From NCBI RefSeq assembly GCF_900090105.1, contig NZ_FMDM01000006.1, forward strand, positions 62,001 through 126,000: a stretch of 64,000 nucleotides of DNA, given 5' to 3'. The position numbers and the translations under genes were made by a program. Below, one piece after another: positions 1 through 8,929 of the stretch. The stretch's first letter is position 1; each line of letters opens with the position of its first letter. This stretch comes from Micromonospora humi (GTDB taxonomy: Bacteria; Actinomycetota; Actinomycetes; Mycobacteriales; Micromonosporaceae). The notes under the pieces were generated by a model. It was not told the DNA's origin. It was given only the letters and a program-made list of their open reading frames with translations, and ran no database searches.

Positions 1-105
1 TGGCGGACGGGGTCCGGCGCACCCCCGACGGCCCCTTATCGTAGGGAAGCCCGCGACGCTGTTCGGACCTGATCGTCGCGGACCCACCCCTGCCGGAGGT
101 TAGTC

Positions 106-1575
106 ATGCGGACCCGCCGCGATCAGGTGCAGGCGTACCGCTTCGTCACCCGCCGCATCGTCTCCGCGTTGCTCGCCGGCGACCCGGAGACCAACGACCT
201 GCCGATGCGCCGCCTGGGCATGGCGGTGTTCGGCAGCGTCATCGCGGCGGCCGTGGTGCTCGGCGGCGTGGGCGCGTACGGGCAGCTCACCAGCAACTCC
301 GCACCGCTCGCGGCGAACACCGTGGTGATCGAGCGGGAGACCGGCGCCACCTACTATTTCGGCGACGACCAGGTGCTGCACCCGACGCTCAACTACGCCT
401 CGGCCCGGCTGGTGGTCAACGACGCCTCGTCCGAGGTGCGCACCATGTCGCAGGCGTCGATCAAGGACCGGCCGCGCGGTCGGATGGTCGGCATCGTGGG
501 CGCGCCGGACGACCTGCCGGACCGCAGGTCGCTGGTGGGGCTTCCCTGGTCGGTCTGCGACGTGCCGGATCCGAACGACCCGCAGCGCTCGACCACCCGG
601 CTGCTGATCGACAGGTCGCTGCCCGGCGGCACGCCGCTCACCGACCAGGCCGTGCTGGTCCGCACGAGCGACGCGCGCTACCTGCTCACCGGCGGCGCCC
701 GGCTGCGCGTGGCCGGCGACGAGCAGGCGCTGGTCGCCTTGAAGATGGCCGGCGCGACCAACCTCACGGTCGGGCAGCAACTGCTGAACGCGGTGCCGGT
801 GGGTCCGGTGCTGCGCAAGCCCACGATCGACTCCGACGGTCGCCCGAGCGGGCTCACCGTGGCCGACCGGCCGGCCCGGATCGGGCAGGTCTACCAGGCC
901 GCCGGCCAGTACTACGTCCTCACCCGGCAGGGGCTGGCGACGGTGCGTGAGGTGACGGCGCTGCTGCTCCAGGGCGGCGGCGGCGGGGTGACCCAGATCA
1001 CTCCCGACGAGGCCGGGCGGCTCTACACCGACCAGCGCCTGGAGCCGGAGGGGCTGCCGGCCCGGATGCCCACGCTGCACGAGGTGCGCCCCGGTCGCAC
1101 CGTCCTGTGCGCCACCTACCGGGCCGGTCCGGCCGGCCAGCCGCCGACCACCACACTGGAGGTCTTCGACTCCCCGCCGGCGGAGCTGACCGCGTCGACG
1201 GCGGTGCCGGCCCGGCAGGGCGGCCGGGACGCGGTCCGCACCGCCGAGAGCGTGCTGCTGCCCGGCGGCAAGGGCGCGTTGGTGCAGGCCACGGCCGGTG
1301 AGAGCGGCAAGCCGGCGGCCGGCTCCACGGTCTACCTGATCACCGCCCAGGGGATCCGCTACCCGCTCGGCGCCGATGGCGGCGACGCGCGGAGCGCGCT
1401 CGGCTACGGCGACGTGCCGCCGGTGGCGGTGCCCGCCTCGCTGCTGGCGCTGGTGCCGACCGGGCCGACCCTGGACCGGGCGGGCGCGCTGACGTACTTC
1501 GATGCCGGAGCGGTGCCGGAGGGTGCCGCCTCGCCCTCGGCCGGCGGCGAGGCGGCCCAGGTCCCGGGCGGCTGA
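106..1575 (+). CDS. eccB: Type VII secretion protein EccB
   Basis: EccB is a core membrane component of ESX (type VII) secretion. The 489-residue length is normal for the family. The N-terminus has the typical cytoplasmic start (MRTRRDQVQAYRFVTRR), one membrane segment at about residues 38-58, and a long extracytoplasmic domain including a TGATYYFGDD stretch, ending in a Gly/Ala-rich tail. A GGAGG ribosome site sits just upstream of the ATG. The following genes encode ESX-type small helical and WXG-like proteins, which fits an ESX locus cut by the left window edge. No EccC, EccD, EccE or MycP is visible here. Confidence 0.93.
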   Translation: MRTRRDQVQAYRFVTRRIVSALLAGDPETNDLPMRRLGMAVFGSVIAAAVVLGGVGAYGQLTSNSAPLAANTVVIERETGATYYFGDDQVLHPTLNYASARLVVNDASSEVRTMSQASIKDRPRGRMVGIVGAPDDLPDRRSLVGLPWSVCDVPDPNDPQRSTTRLLIDRSLPGGTPLTDQAVLVRTSDARYLLTGGARLRVAGDEQALVALKMAGATNLTVGQQLLNAVPVGPVLRKPTIDSDGRPSGLTVADRPARIGQVYQAAGQYYVLTRQGLATVREVTALLLQGGGGGVTQITPDEAGRLYTDQRLEPEGLPARMPTLHEVRPGRTVLCATYRAGPAGQPPTTTLEVFDSPPAELTASTAVPARQGGRDAVRTAESVLLPGGKGALVQATAGESGKPAAGSTVYLITAQGIRYPLGADGGDARSALGYGDVPPVAVPASLLALVPTGPTLDRAGALTYFDAGAVPEGAASPSAGGEAAQVPGG

Positions 1576-1692
1576 CCCGCCGCCGGTAGGTCCGAAGTGG
1601 AGCAGTGCGGTCACGGGTCGCCCGGGCTGGCGCGATTCGACTAACCTGAGCGTGGCTCCAACGGCTCGCGACGACGACAACGGGGATACAGC

Positions 1693-2064
1693 ATGACCGG
1701 GCGCACGACAGTTGACGTACTGTCCTTGGAGGACTTCCACCTGCGGCTCGAGCGGCGTCTGCACGAGGCGGAGTCGGTGCTGCGCAAGCTCAACACCGAG
1801 ATGCAGTGCCGGCCGCCCGCGCTCGGCACGTTCACCGACGCGACCGACAACTCGCGCCGCTACTCCGAGATCCACCAGAGCTACGTCGATCACGTCGACC
1901 GGCTGCGCCGGGCGGTCCTGGCCGCCCGCGAGGCGACCGCGACGATCATGACGAACTACAAGACCGCCGAGGCCCGCAACGCCGCCGCGGCGGCCGACAT
2001 CGCCGCCGCGCTCTCCGGGCTGAACGAGGCGATGAAGCAGCCGAAGGAGGATCCTCGTGTCTGA
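1693..2064 (+). CDS. Small helical protein in ESX locus
   Basis: This 123-residue protein has no signal peptide or membrane segment and looks almost entirely alpha-helical, rich in Glu, Arg and Ala. It lies between eccB and a WXG-type gene whose GTG start overlaps its 3' end by 8 bases, so the two are probably translationally coupled. By size and position it may be the partner of the downstream WXG-like substrate, but I see no WxG motif, so this is inference from context. A chaperone or structural role is equally possible. Confidence 0.75.
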   Translation: MTGRTTVDVLSLEDFHLRLERRLHEAESVLRKLNTEMQCRPPALGTFTDATDNSRRYSEIHQSYVDHVDRLRRAVLAAREATATIMTNYKTAEARNAAAAADIAAALSGLNEAMKQPKEDPRV

Positions 2065-3340
2065 ATACACCCAGCGCTACCAGCACGTCAGCCACGAGGA
2101 GCTCTACCAGGGCGTCAACGCCGGCGACCCGACCCAGATCGAGGGCCTGAGCGCCCAGTGGACCTCGCTCAAGGGCACGCTCGACGACCTCGCCCGCGAC
2201 CTCGCCGCCGACCTGGACGGGCTGACGAAGACCTGGACCGGCGACGCCGCACGCGAGTTCCAGCGCCGGCTCACCGTGGTCTCCGACTACTCCGGCAACC
2301 TCGCCGAGGGGATGACCGGCATCCGGCAGGCGCTCGACATGATGGCCGGCGACCTGCGCGCCGCCCAGACCACGTCGGAGAGCCCGGAGAAGACCGACGA
2401 CAACGACAAGCTGCTCGGCGGCGCCGGCAAGGGTTTCCTGCTCGGCGGCGCGCCGGGCGCGGTGATCGGCGGCATCATCGGCCACCAGCAGGACGAGGCC
2501 GAGCAGGAGAAGGCGCACCAGCGGATGGTGCAGGTGGTGGCGAAGCTCGCCGAGGGTTACGACTTCTCGGCGTACGGCCGGATCGTCGTGCCGGAGCCAC
2601 CCCCCATCCTCCTGCCCGGCCAGAACGACCACAGCGACCCGCCGCTGCACGACGGCCCGTCGGTGAAGACGCCGTCGTCGGGCCCGACCCTGGGCAGCTT
2701 CGGTCCCGGCGTGAACGGCACCGCGACCACGTCGGGCGTGCACCACACGGCCCCGACCAGCGGCACGCCGGGTGACGGCGGCCCGGGCGGCGGCAATCCG
2801 GGCAGCCAGACCGGCGCGGGCGGCCCCGGCTCGGTCACCACCGGCGGCACGGTCGACCCGAGCGGCACCTCGCTGGCCGGTGCCGGTCCGCTGACCGGCA
2901 CCACGGCCGGTCCGACGATCGGTGGCGGCCCGGGCTTCGGCCCCGGCGCCGGCAACCCGCCGACCGCGACGGCCGGCGGTGGTGGCGGTGGGCTCTTCGG
3001 CGGCCCCGGTGTGCTCAGCACCGGCTCGCTCGCCGGCACCGGCCCCAACGCGGCGTCCGCGGCCCGGCTGGGCGGCGTGCCCGGCGCGGAGAGCCGGTCG
3101 GCGGCCGGCACCGGGCGGCTCACCTCGGGCCGTGGCCTGACCGTCGAGACGGAGAGCAAGTCGTCCGGGCGCACCGGCGCGTCCGGCCGGCCCGCGATGG
3201 CCGGCCGCAACGGGGTGCTGGGCGGGCGCGGCACCTCCGACGACGACGAGTCGGAGGGTCGGCTGACCTGGCTCACCGAGGACGAGATGGTCTGGGGCGA
3301 CGGCGGCGCCGTCCCACCGCCGGTGCTCGGCGGCAACTGA
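2057..3340 (+). CDS. WXG100-type ESX protein with Gly/Pro-rich tail
   Basis: The N-terminal ~110 residues are helical and contain a WTGDAAREF motif, the W-x-G hallmark of WXG100 or PPE-like ESX substrates. A Gly-rich hydrophobic stretch follows (LLGGAGKGFLLGGAPGAVIGG), then a long low-complexity Gly/Thr/Pro region and an acidic C-terminus (residues ~390-427). The GTG start is set by a strong GAAGGAGG site 6 bases upstream. It is probably a large secreted ESX substrate or a surface-exposed accessory protein. The reading frame is intact, and the repetitive tail is translated in the same frame as the WXG part. Confidence 0.85.
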   Translation: MSEYTQRYQHVSHEELYQGVNAGDPTQIEGLSAQWTSLKGTLDDLARDLAADLDGLTKTWTGDAAREFQRRLTVVSDYSGNLAEGMTGIRQALDMMAGDLRAAQTTSESPEKTDDNDKLLGGAGKGFLLGGAPGAVIGGIIGHQQDEAEQEKAHQRMVQVVAKLAEGYDFSAYGRIVVPEPPPILLPGQNDHSDPPLHDGPSVKTPSSGPTLGSFGPGVNGTATTSGVHHTAPTSGTPGDGGPGGGNPGSQTGAGGPGSVTTGGTVDPSGTSLAGAGPLTGTTAGPTIGGGPGFGPGAGNPPTATAGGGGGGLFGGPGVLSTGSLAGTGPNAASAARLGGVPGAESRSAAGTGRLTSGRGLTVETESKSSGRTGASGRPAMAGRNGVLGGRGTSDDDESEGRLTWLTEDEMVWGDGGAVPPPVLGGN

Positions 3341-3350
3341 CCTGGCACGA

Positions 3351-3390
3351 CGAACGGCGCGGCACCCCTCGACGGGTGCCGCGCCGTTCG
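3351..3390. terminator. Strong bidirectional hairpin terminator
   Basis: A perfect 17-bp inverted repeat (arms 3351-3367 and 3374-3390) with a 6-base loop lies between the convergent ESX operon and the lipocalin gene. There is no long T-tract, as is usual in high-GC actinobacteria. Confidence 0.85.
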
Positions 3391-3405
3391 ACGTCGACGC
3401 CCGGT

Positions 3406-4011
3406 TCAGCAGAACGCGCCGGCCTTCGCGCCGCCGTCCTGCCGGGTGGTGCGGAAGTCACAGAGGTCGTAGCCGTTGTCGGTGAGCGTCGCCCGCACGT
3501 CGGCGAGCTGCTGCGCGTCCAGGGCCGGTTCCCGGGACAGCACGAAGCCGCTGCTGCGGTCCGGGTCGCCGACGACCGCCCAGCGGTAGTCCGGGTCCAG
3601 CCCGATCACCACGTAGTTCGGGCCGCCCAGATAGATCCACCGGCCGCCGAGCTTGACGAAGGAGACGGTCAGCGCCGAGTCGGCGGGTGGGTTCTCGCTC
3701 CGGGCCCGCCCGGTGACCGTGCTGGTGGTGCCGACGATCGTCCGGCAGGTGTTGCGGACGCCGATGGTGCCGTCGGGCTGGACGTCGTACCGGGCCTTGA
3801 CGTTCTTGAAGCACTGGATCTCGAACCACTGCGGGATCGCCGCGACCTGGTACCAGTCGCCGACGTACCGGTCGACGTCGACGTCGGCGACCGGGCGCAG
3901 CGGCCCGGTGTCGACCGACGTGCTCGCCGCCCGAGCCGGTGCGGCGGCACCCAGGACGGTGGCGGCGGTCAACGCGGCGACCAGTGCCTTCGCGGCGCGG
4001 CGTGCTCCCAT
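3406..4011 (-). CDS. Secreted lipocalin family protein
   Basis: The product is 201 residues with a Sec signal peptide (Arg-rich start, hydrophobic Ala/Leu core, cleavage near APARA-AS at about residue 29). The lipocalin signature G-x-W-Y (GDWYQVAAIP) is at residues 51-60, as in bacterial Blc-type lipocalins. Lipocalins bind small hydrophobic ligands; the ligand here cannot be told. The ATG at 4011 was preferred over an upstream extension because a GAGGAG site precedes it and the signal peptide then begins correctly. Two Cys residues at the C-terminal end (LCDF and the final Cys) could form a disulfide with the Cys in IQCFKN. Confidence 0.88.
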   Translation of the reverse strand: MGARRAAKALVAALTAATVLGAAAPARAASTSVDTGPLRPVADVDVDRYVGDWYQVAAIPQWFEIQCFKNVKARYDVQPDGTIGVRNTCRTIVGTTSTVTGRARSENPPADSALTVSFVKLGGRWIYLGGPNYVVIGLDPDYRWAVVGDPDRSSGFVLSREPALDAQQLADVRATLTDNGYDLCDFRTTRQDGGAKAGAFC

Positions 4012-4259
4012 GGCTTCTCCTCGCGGTCGGGTGTCCGATCGCAGCAGTGTGCCCGACCGGACCGGCCGGAAACTGTCACCAATCTCATCACCGTCGATGC
4101 ATCCGGCCGCACCGTCCGGAGCGAAGAAGAAGGTCTGTCCACACCGATCCGTGGGGCGGCTCACGAAACCGGCAAGATCGTCGAGCTGCGCGATCCGGCG
4201 TTGACCGATAGGTTGATGTGGTGCTGCCCGTAGCGTTCGCCTCGTCCACCTGGACGGCG

Positions 4260-4637
4260 ATGCTGCGCCGGATCGCCCGCACCGCCGTGACCACGCTGGC
4301 GTTGATCGCCGGGATGCAGGGCTTGGCGGCCGCACCCGCCGACGCCACGACGACGCCCACCACGGTGGCGGTGGTCGACGTCGAGAGGCCGGCCACGACG
4401 GCGGCCGTCGACGGTGTCGACGCCACGCCGCTCCGGCCGGTCTTCACCACGCGGGCGACCGTGGTCGCACCGTCCACGGCGTCCGCCACCCACACCGCCG
4501 ACTCGATCACCACCGGGCCGGCCGTCCCCGCCCGCGCCGATGACGGCGCCGCCGAACCGGTTCCCGGCGTCGAGGTCGTCGCCGCCGCCGAGCCGCTCCG
4601 GGCGGCCATCGCCCGCCGCGGGCCGCCGCGCGCCTGA
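4260..4637 (+). CDS. Small secreted protein of unknown function
   Basis: The 125-residue product begins MLRRIARTAVTT with a hydrophobic core and a likely cleavage near ADA-TTT, so it should be exported. The rest is a low-complexity Ala/Thr/Val/Pro stretch with no recognisable fold or Cys. An in-frame GTG at 4218 would add 14 residues, but the ATG at 4260 gives a normal signal peptide. The ribosome site is weak. I do not recognise a family. Confidence 0.5.
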   Translation: MLRRIARTAVTTLALIAGMQGLAAAPADATTTPTTVAVVDVERPATTAAVDGVDATPLRPVFTTRATVVAPSTASATHTADSITTGPAVPARADDGAAEPVPGVEVVAAAEPLRAAIARRGPPRA

Positions 4638-4776
4638 CGGGCCACCTTTCCGGTACGCCCCGGCGCGACCCCGCCGTCGCCGCCTCTCGCGCATCCCCGT
4701 CGCGCCCCGCCGCGCACACCGCCCGTCCTCCGGGCCAATCGTCTATCGACAATCGCTCCACCCTGAGGTGCCGCAC

Positions 4777-5601
4777 ATGCAGACCGTCTTCTCCACCGTC
4801 CTGCCGGACGTCCCCGCCGCCGCCGTGATCTGGCTGGCCCTGCTCGCCCTCGCGGCGGTCGTGGTCGCCGCGCTGGTCGTCCGTCCGACCCGGTTCCGCT
4901 CGGTGTTCGGCGACCGGATCAGCGAGGCCGCGCGACCGAGCAGCATCGATCTGGCCGAGCAGTCCCGCGAGCGGGCCCGGGAACGCAGCCGCTACGCCGA
5001 CGAGGTCTCGGTGGCCGCGTCCCGCGCGGCGGTGACCGCCGAGCGGAGCCGCGCGGACTGGTCGGCCGCCCAGGACGAGGCCGAGGAGAGCTGGCTGGTC
5101 TACCAGGCGGCGGAGGAGGACGTCCGACGGCTGGCCGCCGCCGCGGCGCTGCCGCTGCCCCGGACCGCCCGGACCCCGGCCGAGTACGCGGACCGGGAGC
5201 GCTGGCTGCACCGGGCGGCGCTGGACGCCCAGTGGCGCAAGGAGATCACCGTGCAGCAGCTCAGCGACATCCTCGGTGGGCGCGGCTGGGACCCGAGCCG
5301 GCACCCGGTGGAGCAAGAACTGCTGCTGCGTCGGCTGGTGCGGGACAATCTCCGCGCCCGGCACCACGCCGCCGCCGAGCGGGAACAGGCCGCCTGGCGG
5401 GCCGCCGAGACCGCCGCGGCCGCGGCGCGGAGCCTGCGCGAGGAGGCGTTCGCGGCGCTGCACCCGGTGGCCGAGCCGCAGGCGGCGCTCGCCATCGTGG
5501 GCTTCGCCGGCCCGGAGACCACCCGGGAGCTGCCGGCCGCCGAGGTCACCCGTGAGCTGGCGCCGGTGGCCCGGGGCCGGGCCGCCGTGGCGGCCTACTG
5601 A
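4777..5601 (+). CDS. Membrane-anchored coiled-coil protein, unknown function
   Basis: The 274-residue protein starts with one transmembrane segment (about residues 15-35) followed by a long Ala/Arg/Glu-rich helical region that should form coiled coil. No enzymatic motif was recognised. The ATG at 4777 is preceded by CTGAGGTG and is preferred to a longer upstream frame because it starts just before the membrane anchor. A scaffold or envelope-associated role is possible but cannot be supported further. Confidence 0.75.
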   Translation: MQTVFSTVLPDVPAAAVIWLALLALAAVVVAALVVRPTRFRSVFGDRISEAARPSSIDLAEQSRERARERSRYADEVSVAASRAAVTAERSRADWSAAQDEAEESWLVYQAAEEDVRRLAAAAALPLPRTARTPAEYADRERWLHRAALDAQWRKEITVQQLSDILGGRGWDPSRHPVEQELLLRRLVRDNLRARHHAAAEREQAAWRAAETAAAAARSLREEAFAALHPVAEPQAALAIVGFAGPETTRELPAAEVTRELAPVARGRAAVAAY

Positions 5602-5641
5602 TCGTCGGGCGGCGATGGCCCGGCTGGGCTAGCGTGATGTC

Positions 5642-5986
5642 GTGTCCCGTGAATCCTGGTTGCTTGTCGGCCTCGCCGCCGTCGTCGCCGTGGCGACACT
5701 GGTCGGGGCGGTGCTGCTCGCGATCCGGGTGGTCCGCACCCGCCGCATGCTCGGGGCGCTCGGCGCCGGCGGCAAGGTCGCGTTCTACGGCGCGCTGATC
5801 TACACGATCCTGCCGGTCGACCTGCTGCCCGACCCGATCTACCTGGACGACATGGGCGTGCTGGCCGGCGCGTTGTTCTATCTGGGTCGGCTGGCCGCCA
5901 AGCACCGGGCGGCGCAACGCCTCACCCGGGAGGCTCCGGCCCCGTCGCTGCCCGCCGCCCCGCCGGGTGGCGCGCCGCGTCGATGA
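5642..5986 (+). CDS. DUF1232/YkvA-type small membrane protein
   Basis: This 114-residue protein has an N-terminal membrane segment and the core YTILPVDLLPDPIYLDDMGV, which matches the DUF1232 (YkvA) signature of a short hydrophobic stretch followed by DxLPDxxxxLDD. The biochemical role of the family is unknown; members are inner-membrane associated. It starts with GTG at 5642. The next gene begins 43 bases downstream on the same strand, so they may be cotranscribed. Confidence 0.78.
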   Translation: MSRESWLLVGLAAVVAVATLVGAVLLAIRVVRTRRMLGALGAGGKVAFYGALIYTILPVDLLPDPIYLDDMGVLAGALFYLGRLAAKHRAAQRLTREAPAPSLPAAPPGGAPRR

Positions 5987-6029
5987 CCGATCATCAGCTC
6001 GACGGTCCGGCAGCGAGCGAGGAGACGGC

Positions 6030-6443
6030 ATGTCCGGGGATCACCGGTTGGACCCGCACGACGGGCGGGTCGCCCGCTTCTTCGCCGATCGGCACCTCGC
6101 CACGCTGACCACGTTGCGCGCCGACGGCACCCCGCACGTCGTGCCGGTCGGGGTGACCTTCGACCCGGAGACCGGGCTGGCCCGCGTGATCACGTCGGGT
6201 GGGTCGGCCAAGGCCCGGCACGTGGCGGCCGCCGGGGCGGCGGGCACGCCGGTGGCGGTGTGTCAGGTCGACGGCCGCTGGTGGCTGACCGTGGAGGGCC
6301 GGGCGGTGGTGCGTCGGGACCCGGAGTCGGTGGCGGAGGCCGAGCGGTGGTACGCGGCCCGCTATCGCCAGCCCCGCCCGAACCCGGAGCGGGTGGTCCT
6401 GGAGATCGCGGTGACCCGTCTGTTGGGAAGCCTGCCCGACTGA
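6030..6443 (+). CDS. PPOX-class F420-dependent oxidoreductase
   Basis: The 137-residue protein has the split-barrel pyridoxamine-oxidase-like fold signature: FFADRHLATLTTLRADGTPHVVPVGVTFD near the N-terminus, VDGRWWLTVEGRAVV in the middle and a C-terminal YRQPRPNPERVVLEIAVTR. In actinobacteria such small enzymes typically bind F420 or FMN and reduce unknown substrates. The start at 6030 was chosen because GGAGACGGC precedes it and the preceding in-frame region overlaps the upstream gene. The substrate is unknown. Confidence 0.85.
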   Translation: MSGDHRLDPHDGRVARFFADRHLATLTTLRADGTPHVVPVGVTFDPETGLARVITSGGSAKARHVAAAGAAGTPVAVCQVDGRWWLTVEGRAVVRRDPESVAEAERWYAARYRQPRPNPERVVLEIAVTRLLGSLPD

Positions 6444-6585
6444 GGCGTCCGTCCGGTTCGGCGGTGGCCCCGCTCACCGCCGGAATGGGGCCACCACCAG
6501 GGCCGTTGCACTCTGGCGTACGCCGAGCGCCCACTGAAGGTGCCGCGTCTCCCCACGGAGCGTCGACCCCCGAATGGAGCCCCGC

Positions 6586-7197
6586 ATGAACCCGATCGTC
6601 CGTAGGTGCCTGCTCTCCGTCGCCGGCCTGGCCGCTGCCGGCAGCACCGTCGCCGGCCCGGCCGTGGCCGCGCACGCCGCCCCGGTCAAGGGCAAGGGTG
6701 ACCCCAGCGCCGACTACGAGTACCAGGCCCAGCCGAACTTCTTCTACTGCGGGCCGGCCTCTGCCCGGATCGCGCTCTCCGCCGAGGGCAAGGACGTCAG
6801 CCAGGACGAGCTGGCCGCCAAGCTGGGCACCACCGAGAGCGGCACCGACTCCGCGATCGACGTCACCCGGGTGCTCAACGAGTACACCGGCGGCAAGTAC
6901 AGGACCACCGAGATCCGCGACGACGTGGCCACCCGCGAGCAGGTCGAGCGGCTGCGGGCGGACGTCCGCGCCGCGGTGGACGCCGACCGGCCGGTGGTGG
7001 CGAACATCCTGGGCGGCGCCCGGGACGTCGACGGGGTGGAGCACTACTACCCCGGTCACTACCTGACGGTGGTGCGCTACCAGGACGACGGGAACACGGT
7101 GCTGATCGCGGACCCGGCCCGGCCGGACGAGCCGACGTACTGGATGAGCGTGACCGAGCTGGCCAACTGGATCGCCGGTCGCGGCTACAGCTCCTGA
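6586..7197 (+). CDS. Secreted C39-family-like cysteine peptidase
   Basis: The 203-residue product has a Sec signal peptide ending near AHAAP. It carries a papain-like C39 pattern: Cys55 in NFFYCGPASARIAL, His158 in YPGHYLTVV and an Asp in VLIADPARP. Such extracellular proteins resemble bacteriocin-processing C39 domains but act alone. The ATG at 6586 has GGAG 6 bases upstream and gives a normal signal peptide; the ATG at 6574 is a weaker alternative. The target is unknown. Hairpins downstream at 7211-7244 and 7287-7323 probably end transcription. Confidence 0.85.
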   Translation: MNPIVRRCLLSVAGLAAAGSTVAGPAVAAHAAPVKGKGDPSADYEYQAQPNFFYCGPASARIALSAEGKDVSQDELAAKLGTTESGTDSAIDVTRVLNEYTGGKYRTTEIRDDVATREQVERLRADVRAAVDADRPVVANILGGARDVDGVEHYYPGHYLTVVRYQDDGNTVLIADPARPDEPTYWMSVTELANWIAGRGYSS

Positions 7198-7286
7198 CCC
7201 CGACCGCCGCGGCGGCCATGCTCCCCGGCGGGGCGTGGCCGCCGTCGTGTGTCACGAGCCGGGGGTACGCGTCGCGCCGGACGGCA

Positions 7287-7323
7287 CGGATCCCGGGCCA
7301 CCGCGCGGGCGGCCCGGGATCCG
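7287..7323. terminator. Bidirectional hairpin between convergent genes
   Basis: Arms CGGATCCCGGGCC (7287-7299) and its exact complement (7311-7323) form a 13-bp stem with an 11-base loop between the C39-like peptidase and the antitoxin gene. A weaker imperfect hairpin lies at 7211-7244. Confidence 0.8.
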
Positions 7324-7332
7324 AACGGGTGG

Positions 7333-7515
7333 TCAGCGTGCGGTGTCGCCCTCACCGGTGCGCTGCTGCGCCATGTCGACGCCCTTGTCGATCTGCTGGT
7401 CGTACTTGCCGCCGGTGCGCTGGTCGGCCATGTCACCGGCCCTGTCGAGGCCCTTGTCGACCTGCTCGTCGTGCTTGTCGGCGAAGTCCTTGGCCTTGTC
7501 CATGAAGTCACTCAT
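7333..7515 (-). CDS. MT0933-type antitoxin-like protein (orphan)
   Basis: The 60-residue, highly charged protein (MSDFMDKAKDFADKHDEQVD) contains two copies of a D-K-x-x-D motif and resembles the MT0933/Rv0909 antitoxin family, which in Mycobacterium pairs with an SRPBCC-type toxin. AGGAGAT precedes the ATG. No toxin-like gene is adjacent: the neighbours are a peptidase and an AI-2E permease. It is therefore an orphan or acts in another role such as stress response. Confidence 0.75.
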   Translation of the reverse strand: MSDFMDKAKDFADKHDEQVDKGLDRAGDMADQRTGGKYDQQIDKGVDMAQQRTGEGDTAR

Positions 7516-7644
7516 GTCGCATCTCCTTTCGGTACGTTGAAAGCCTTCCCTGCGGCCGGGGGCGCAAACACCGGGCGGGCGATCACGGCCCGGGTGTCGG
7601 ATTCACCCGCGTCGGGTACCAACGGCCTCGATCGAGGAGGCGAC

Positions 7645-8883
7645 GTGGACGCTGGCAGGCCCGACCCGGCCCAGGTTGACCCGGCCCGGCAGGATCCGGC
7701 CCGGCCGGACGATGCGCGGGCCGCCGAGGCGCGACCCGGTGAGGCGCGACCCGGTGAGGCGCGGTCGGCCGACGCGCCGTCGCAGCCGCGGGTCGGCCTG
7801 GCGCAGCCCGGGCCGCGACAGACCTGGGCGGGGCTGCCCTGGCCGGTGCGGACGGCGGTGACCTGGAGCGCCTGCCTGCTGGTGGTGGCCGCCGGTCTGT
7901 GGCTGCTCGGGAAGGTGGCGGTGCTGCTGGCCCCGCTGGCCGTGGCGCTGGCCGGCACGCTCTTCCTCACCGCGCTGCTCGACCCGGTGCTGGTGCGGTT
8001 GCGTCGGCTGCGGGTGCCGGCCGCGCTCGCCGCGTTGCTCACCGTCCTGTTGCTGCTCGGCGTTCTGGTCGGGGCCGGGGTGCTGGTCTGGAACCTCACC
8101 GCGAGCCAGTTCGGCGAGTTGAGCCAGCAGCTCGACGAGGGCCTGCAACGCAGCCGCGAGTTCGTCACCTCCACGCTCCCGGTGACCGATCAGCAGCTCG
8201 ACAAGCTGGTGGAGCAGATCCGCCAGGGGGTCAGCGCCGGCGCGCCCGACCCGGTGGCCGGCGCGCGGAAGGCCGCCGAGGTGGCCGGCGCGCTCCTTCT
8301 CGGCCTGGTGCTGCTCTTCTTCCTGCTCAAGGACGGCCGGTCGATGTGGCACTGGGTGCTGCGGCGGCTGACCGGCCCGCGTCGCGAGGTGACCGCCGCG
8401 GCGGGCCGGGCGGGGTGGCGGACGCTCGGGGCGTACAGCCGGGGCACGATGATCATCGCGGCGATCGACGCGATCGGCATCGGGTTGGCCCTTGTCGTGC
8501 TGCGTGTCCCGCTGGCCCTGCCGCTCGCCCTGATCACGTTCCTCGGCGGGTTCGTGCCGATCATCGGCGCCACCGTCGCCGGCGCGGTGGCGGTGCTCGT
8601 CGCGCTGGCTGCCAACGGCCCCACCACCGCCCTGCTCACGCTCGCCGCGGTGATCGCCGTGCAGCAGATCGAGGGCAACCTGCTGGAGCCGCTCGTGATG
8701 CGCCGCCAGGTGCAGCTGCACCCGGCGGTCATCCTGGTGGTGGTCACCGCCGGCACGCTTGTCGCCGGGGTGGCCGGCGCGTTCGTCTCGGTGCCGATCG
8801 CGGCCGTGCTCTGGCGGGTGCTGGACACCGTGCAGCGACACCGGTCCGCCGAGGTGGCACGCCCCGCCGACGCCACCGGCTGA
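7645..8883 (+). CDS. AI-2E family (PF01594) membrane transporter
   Basis: The 412-residue protein has a disordered Pro/Ala/Arg N-terminus (~65 residues, with PGEAR repeats) followed by about eight membrane segments. The central soluble loop (VWNLTASQFGELSQQLDEGLQ...) and the conserved C-terminal VQQIEGNLLEPLVMRRQVQLHPAVI motif are diagnostic of the AI-2E family. Members include AI-2 exporters and Na+/H+ antiporters, so the substrate is uncertain. The GTG at 7645 has GAGGAGG 5 bases upstream; the longer upstream frame overlaps the antitoxin gene. Confidence 0.88.
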   Translation: MDAGRPDPAQVDPARQDPARPDDARAAEARPGEARPGEARSADAPSQPRVGLAQPGPRQTWAGLPWPVRTAVTWSACLLVVAAGLWLLGKVAVLLAPLAVALAGTLFLTALLDPVLVRLRRLRVPAALAALLTVLLLLGVLVGAGVLVWNLTASQFGELSQQLDEGLQRSREFVTSTLPVTDQQLDKLVEQIRQGVSAGAPDPVAGARKAAEVAGALLLGLVLLFFLLKDGRSMWHWVLRRLTGPRREVTAAAGRAGWRTLGAYSRGTMIIAAIDAIGIGLALVVLRVPLALPLALITFLGGFVPIIGATVAGAVAVLVALAANGPTTALLTLAAVIAVQQIEGNLLEPLVMRRQVQLHPAVILVVVTAGTLVAGVAGAFVSVPIAAVLWRVLDTVQRHRSAEVARPADATG

Positions 8884-8929
8884 CCGGCCGGTCGACGCAC
8901 CGCTGACCGGCCGACGCGTGGTCGACGGC

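Noticed and set aside
100..2070. Long minus-strand frame opposite eccB and the helical gene
   Set aside because: It is the antisense shadow of strongly supported ESX genes; the product is a low-complexity Arg/Gly/Val text without a domain.
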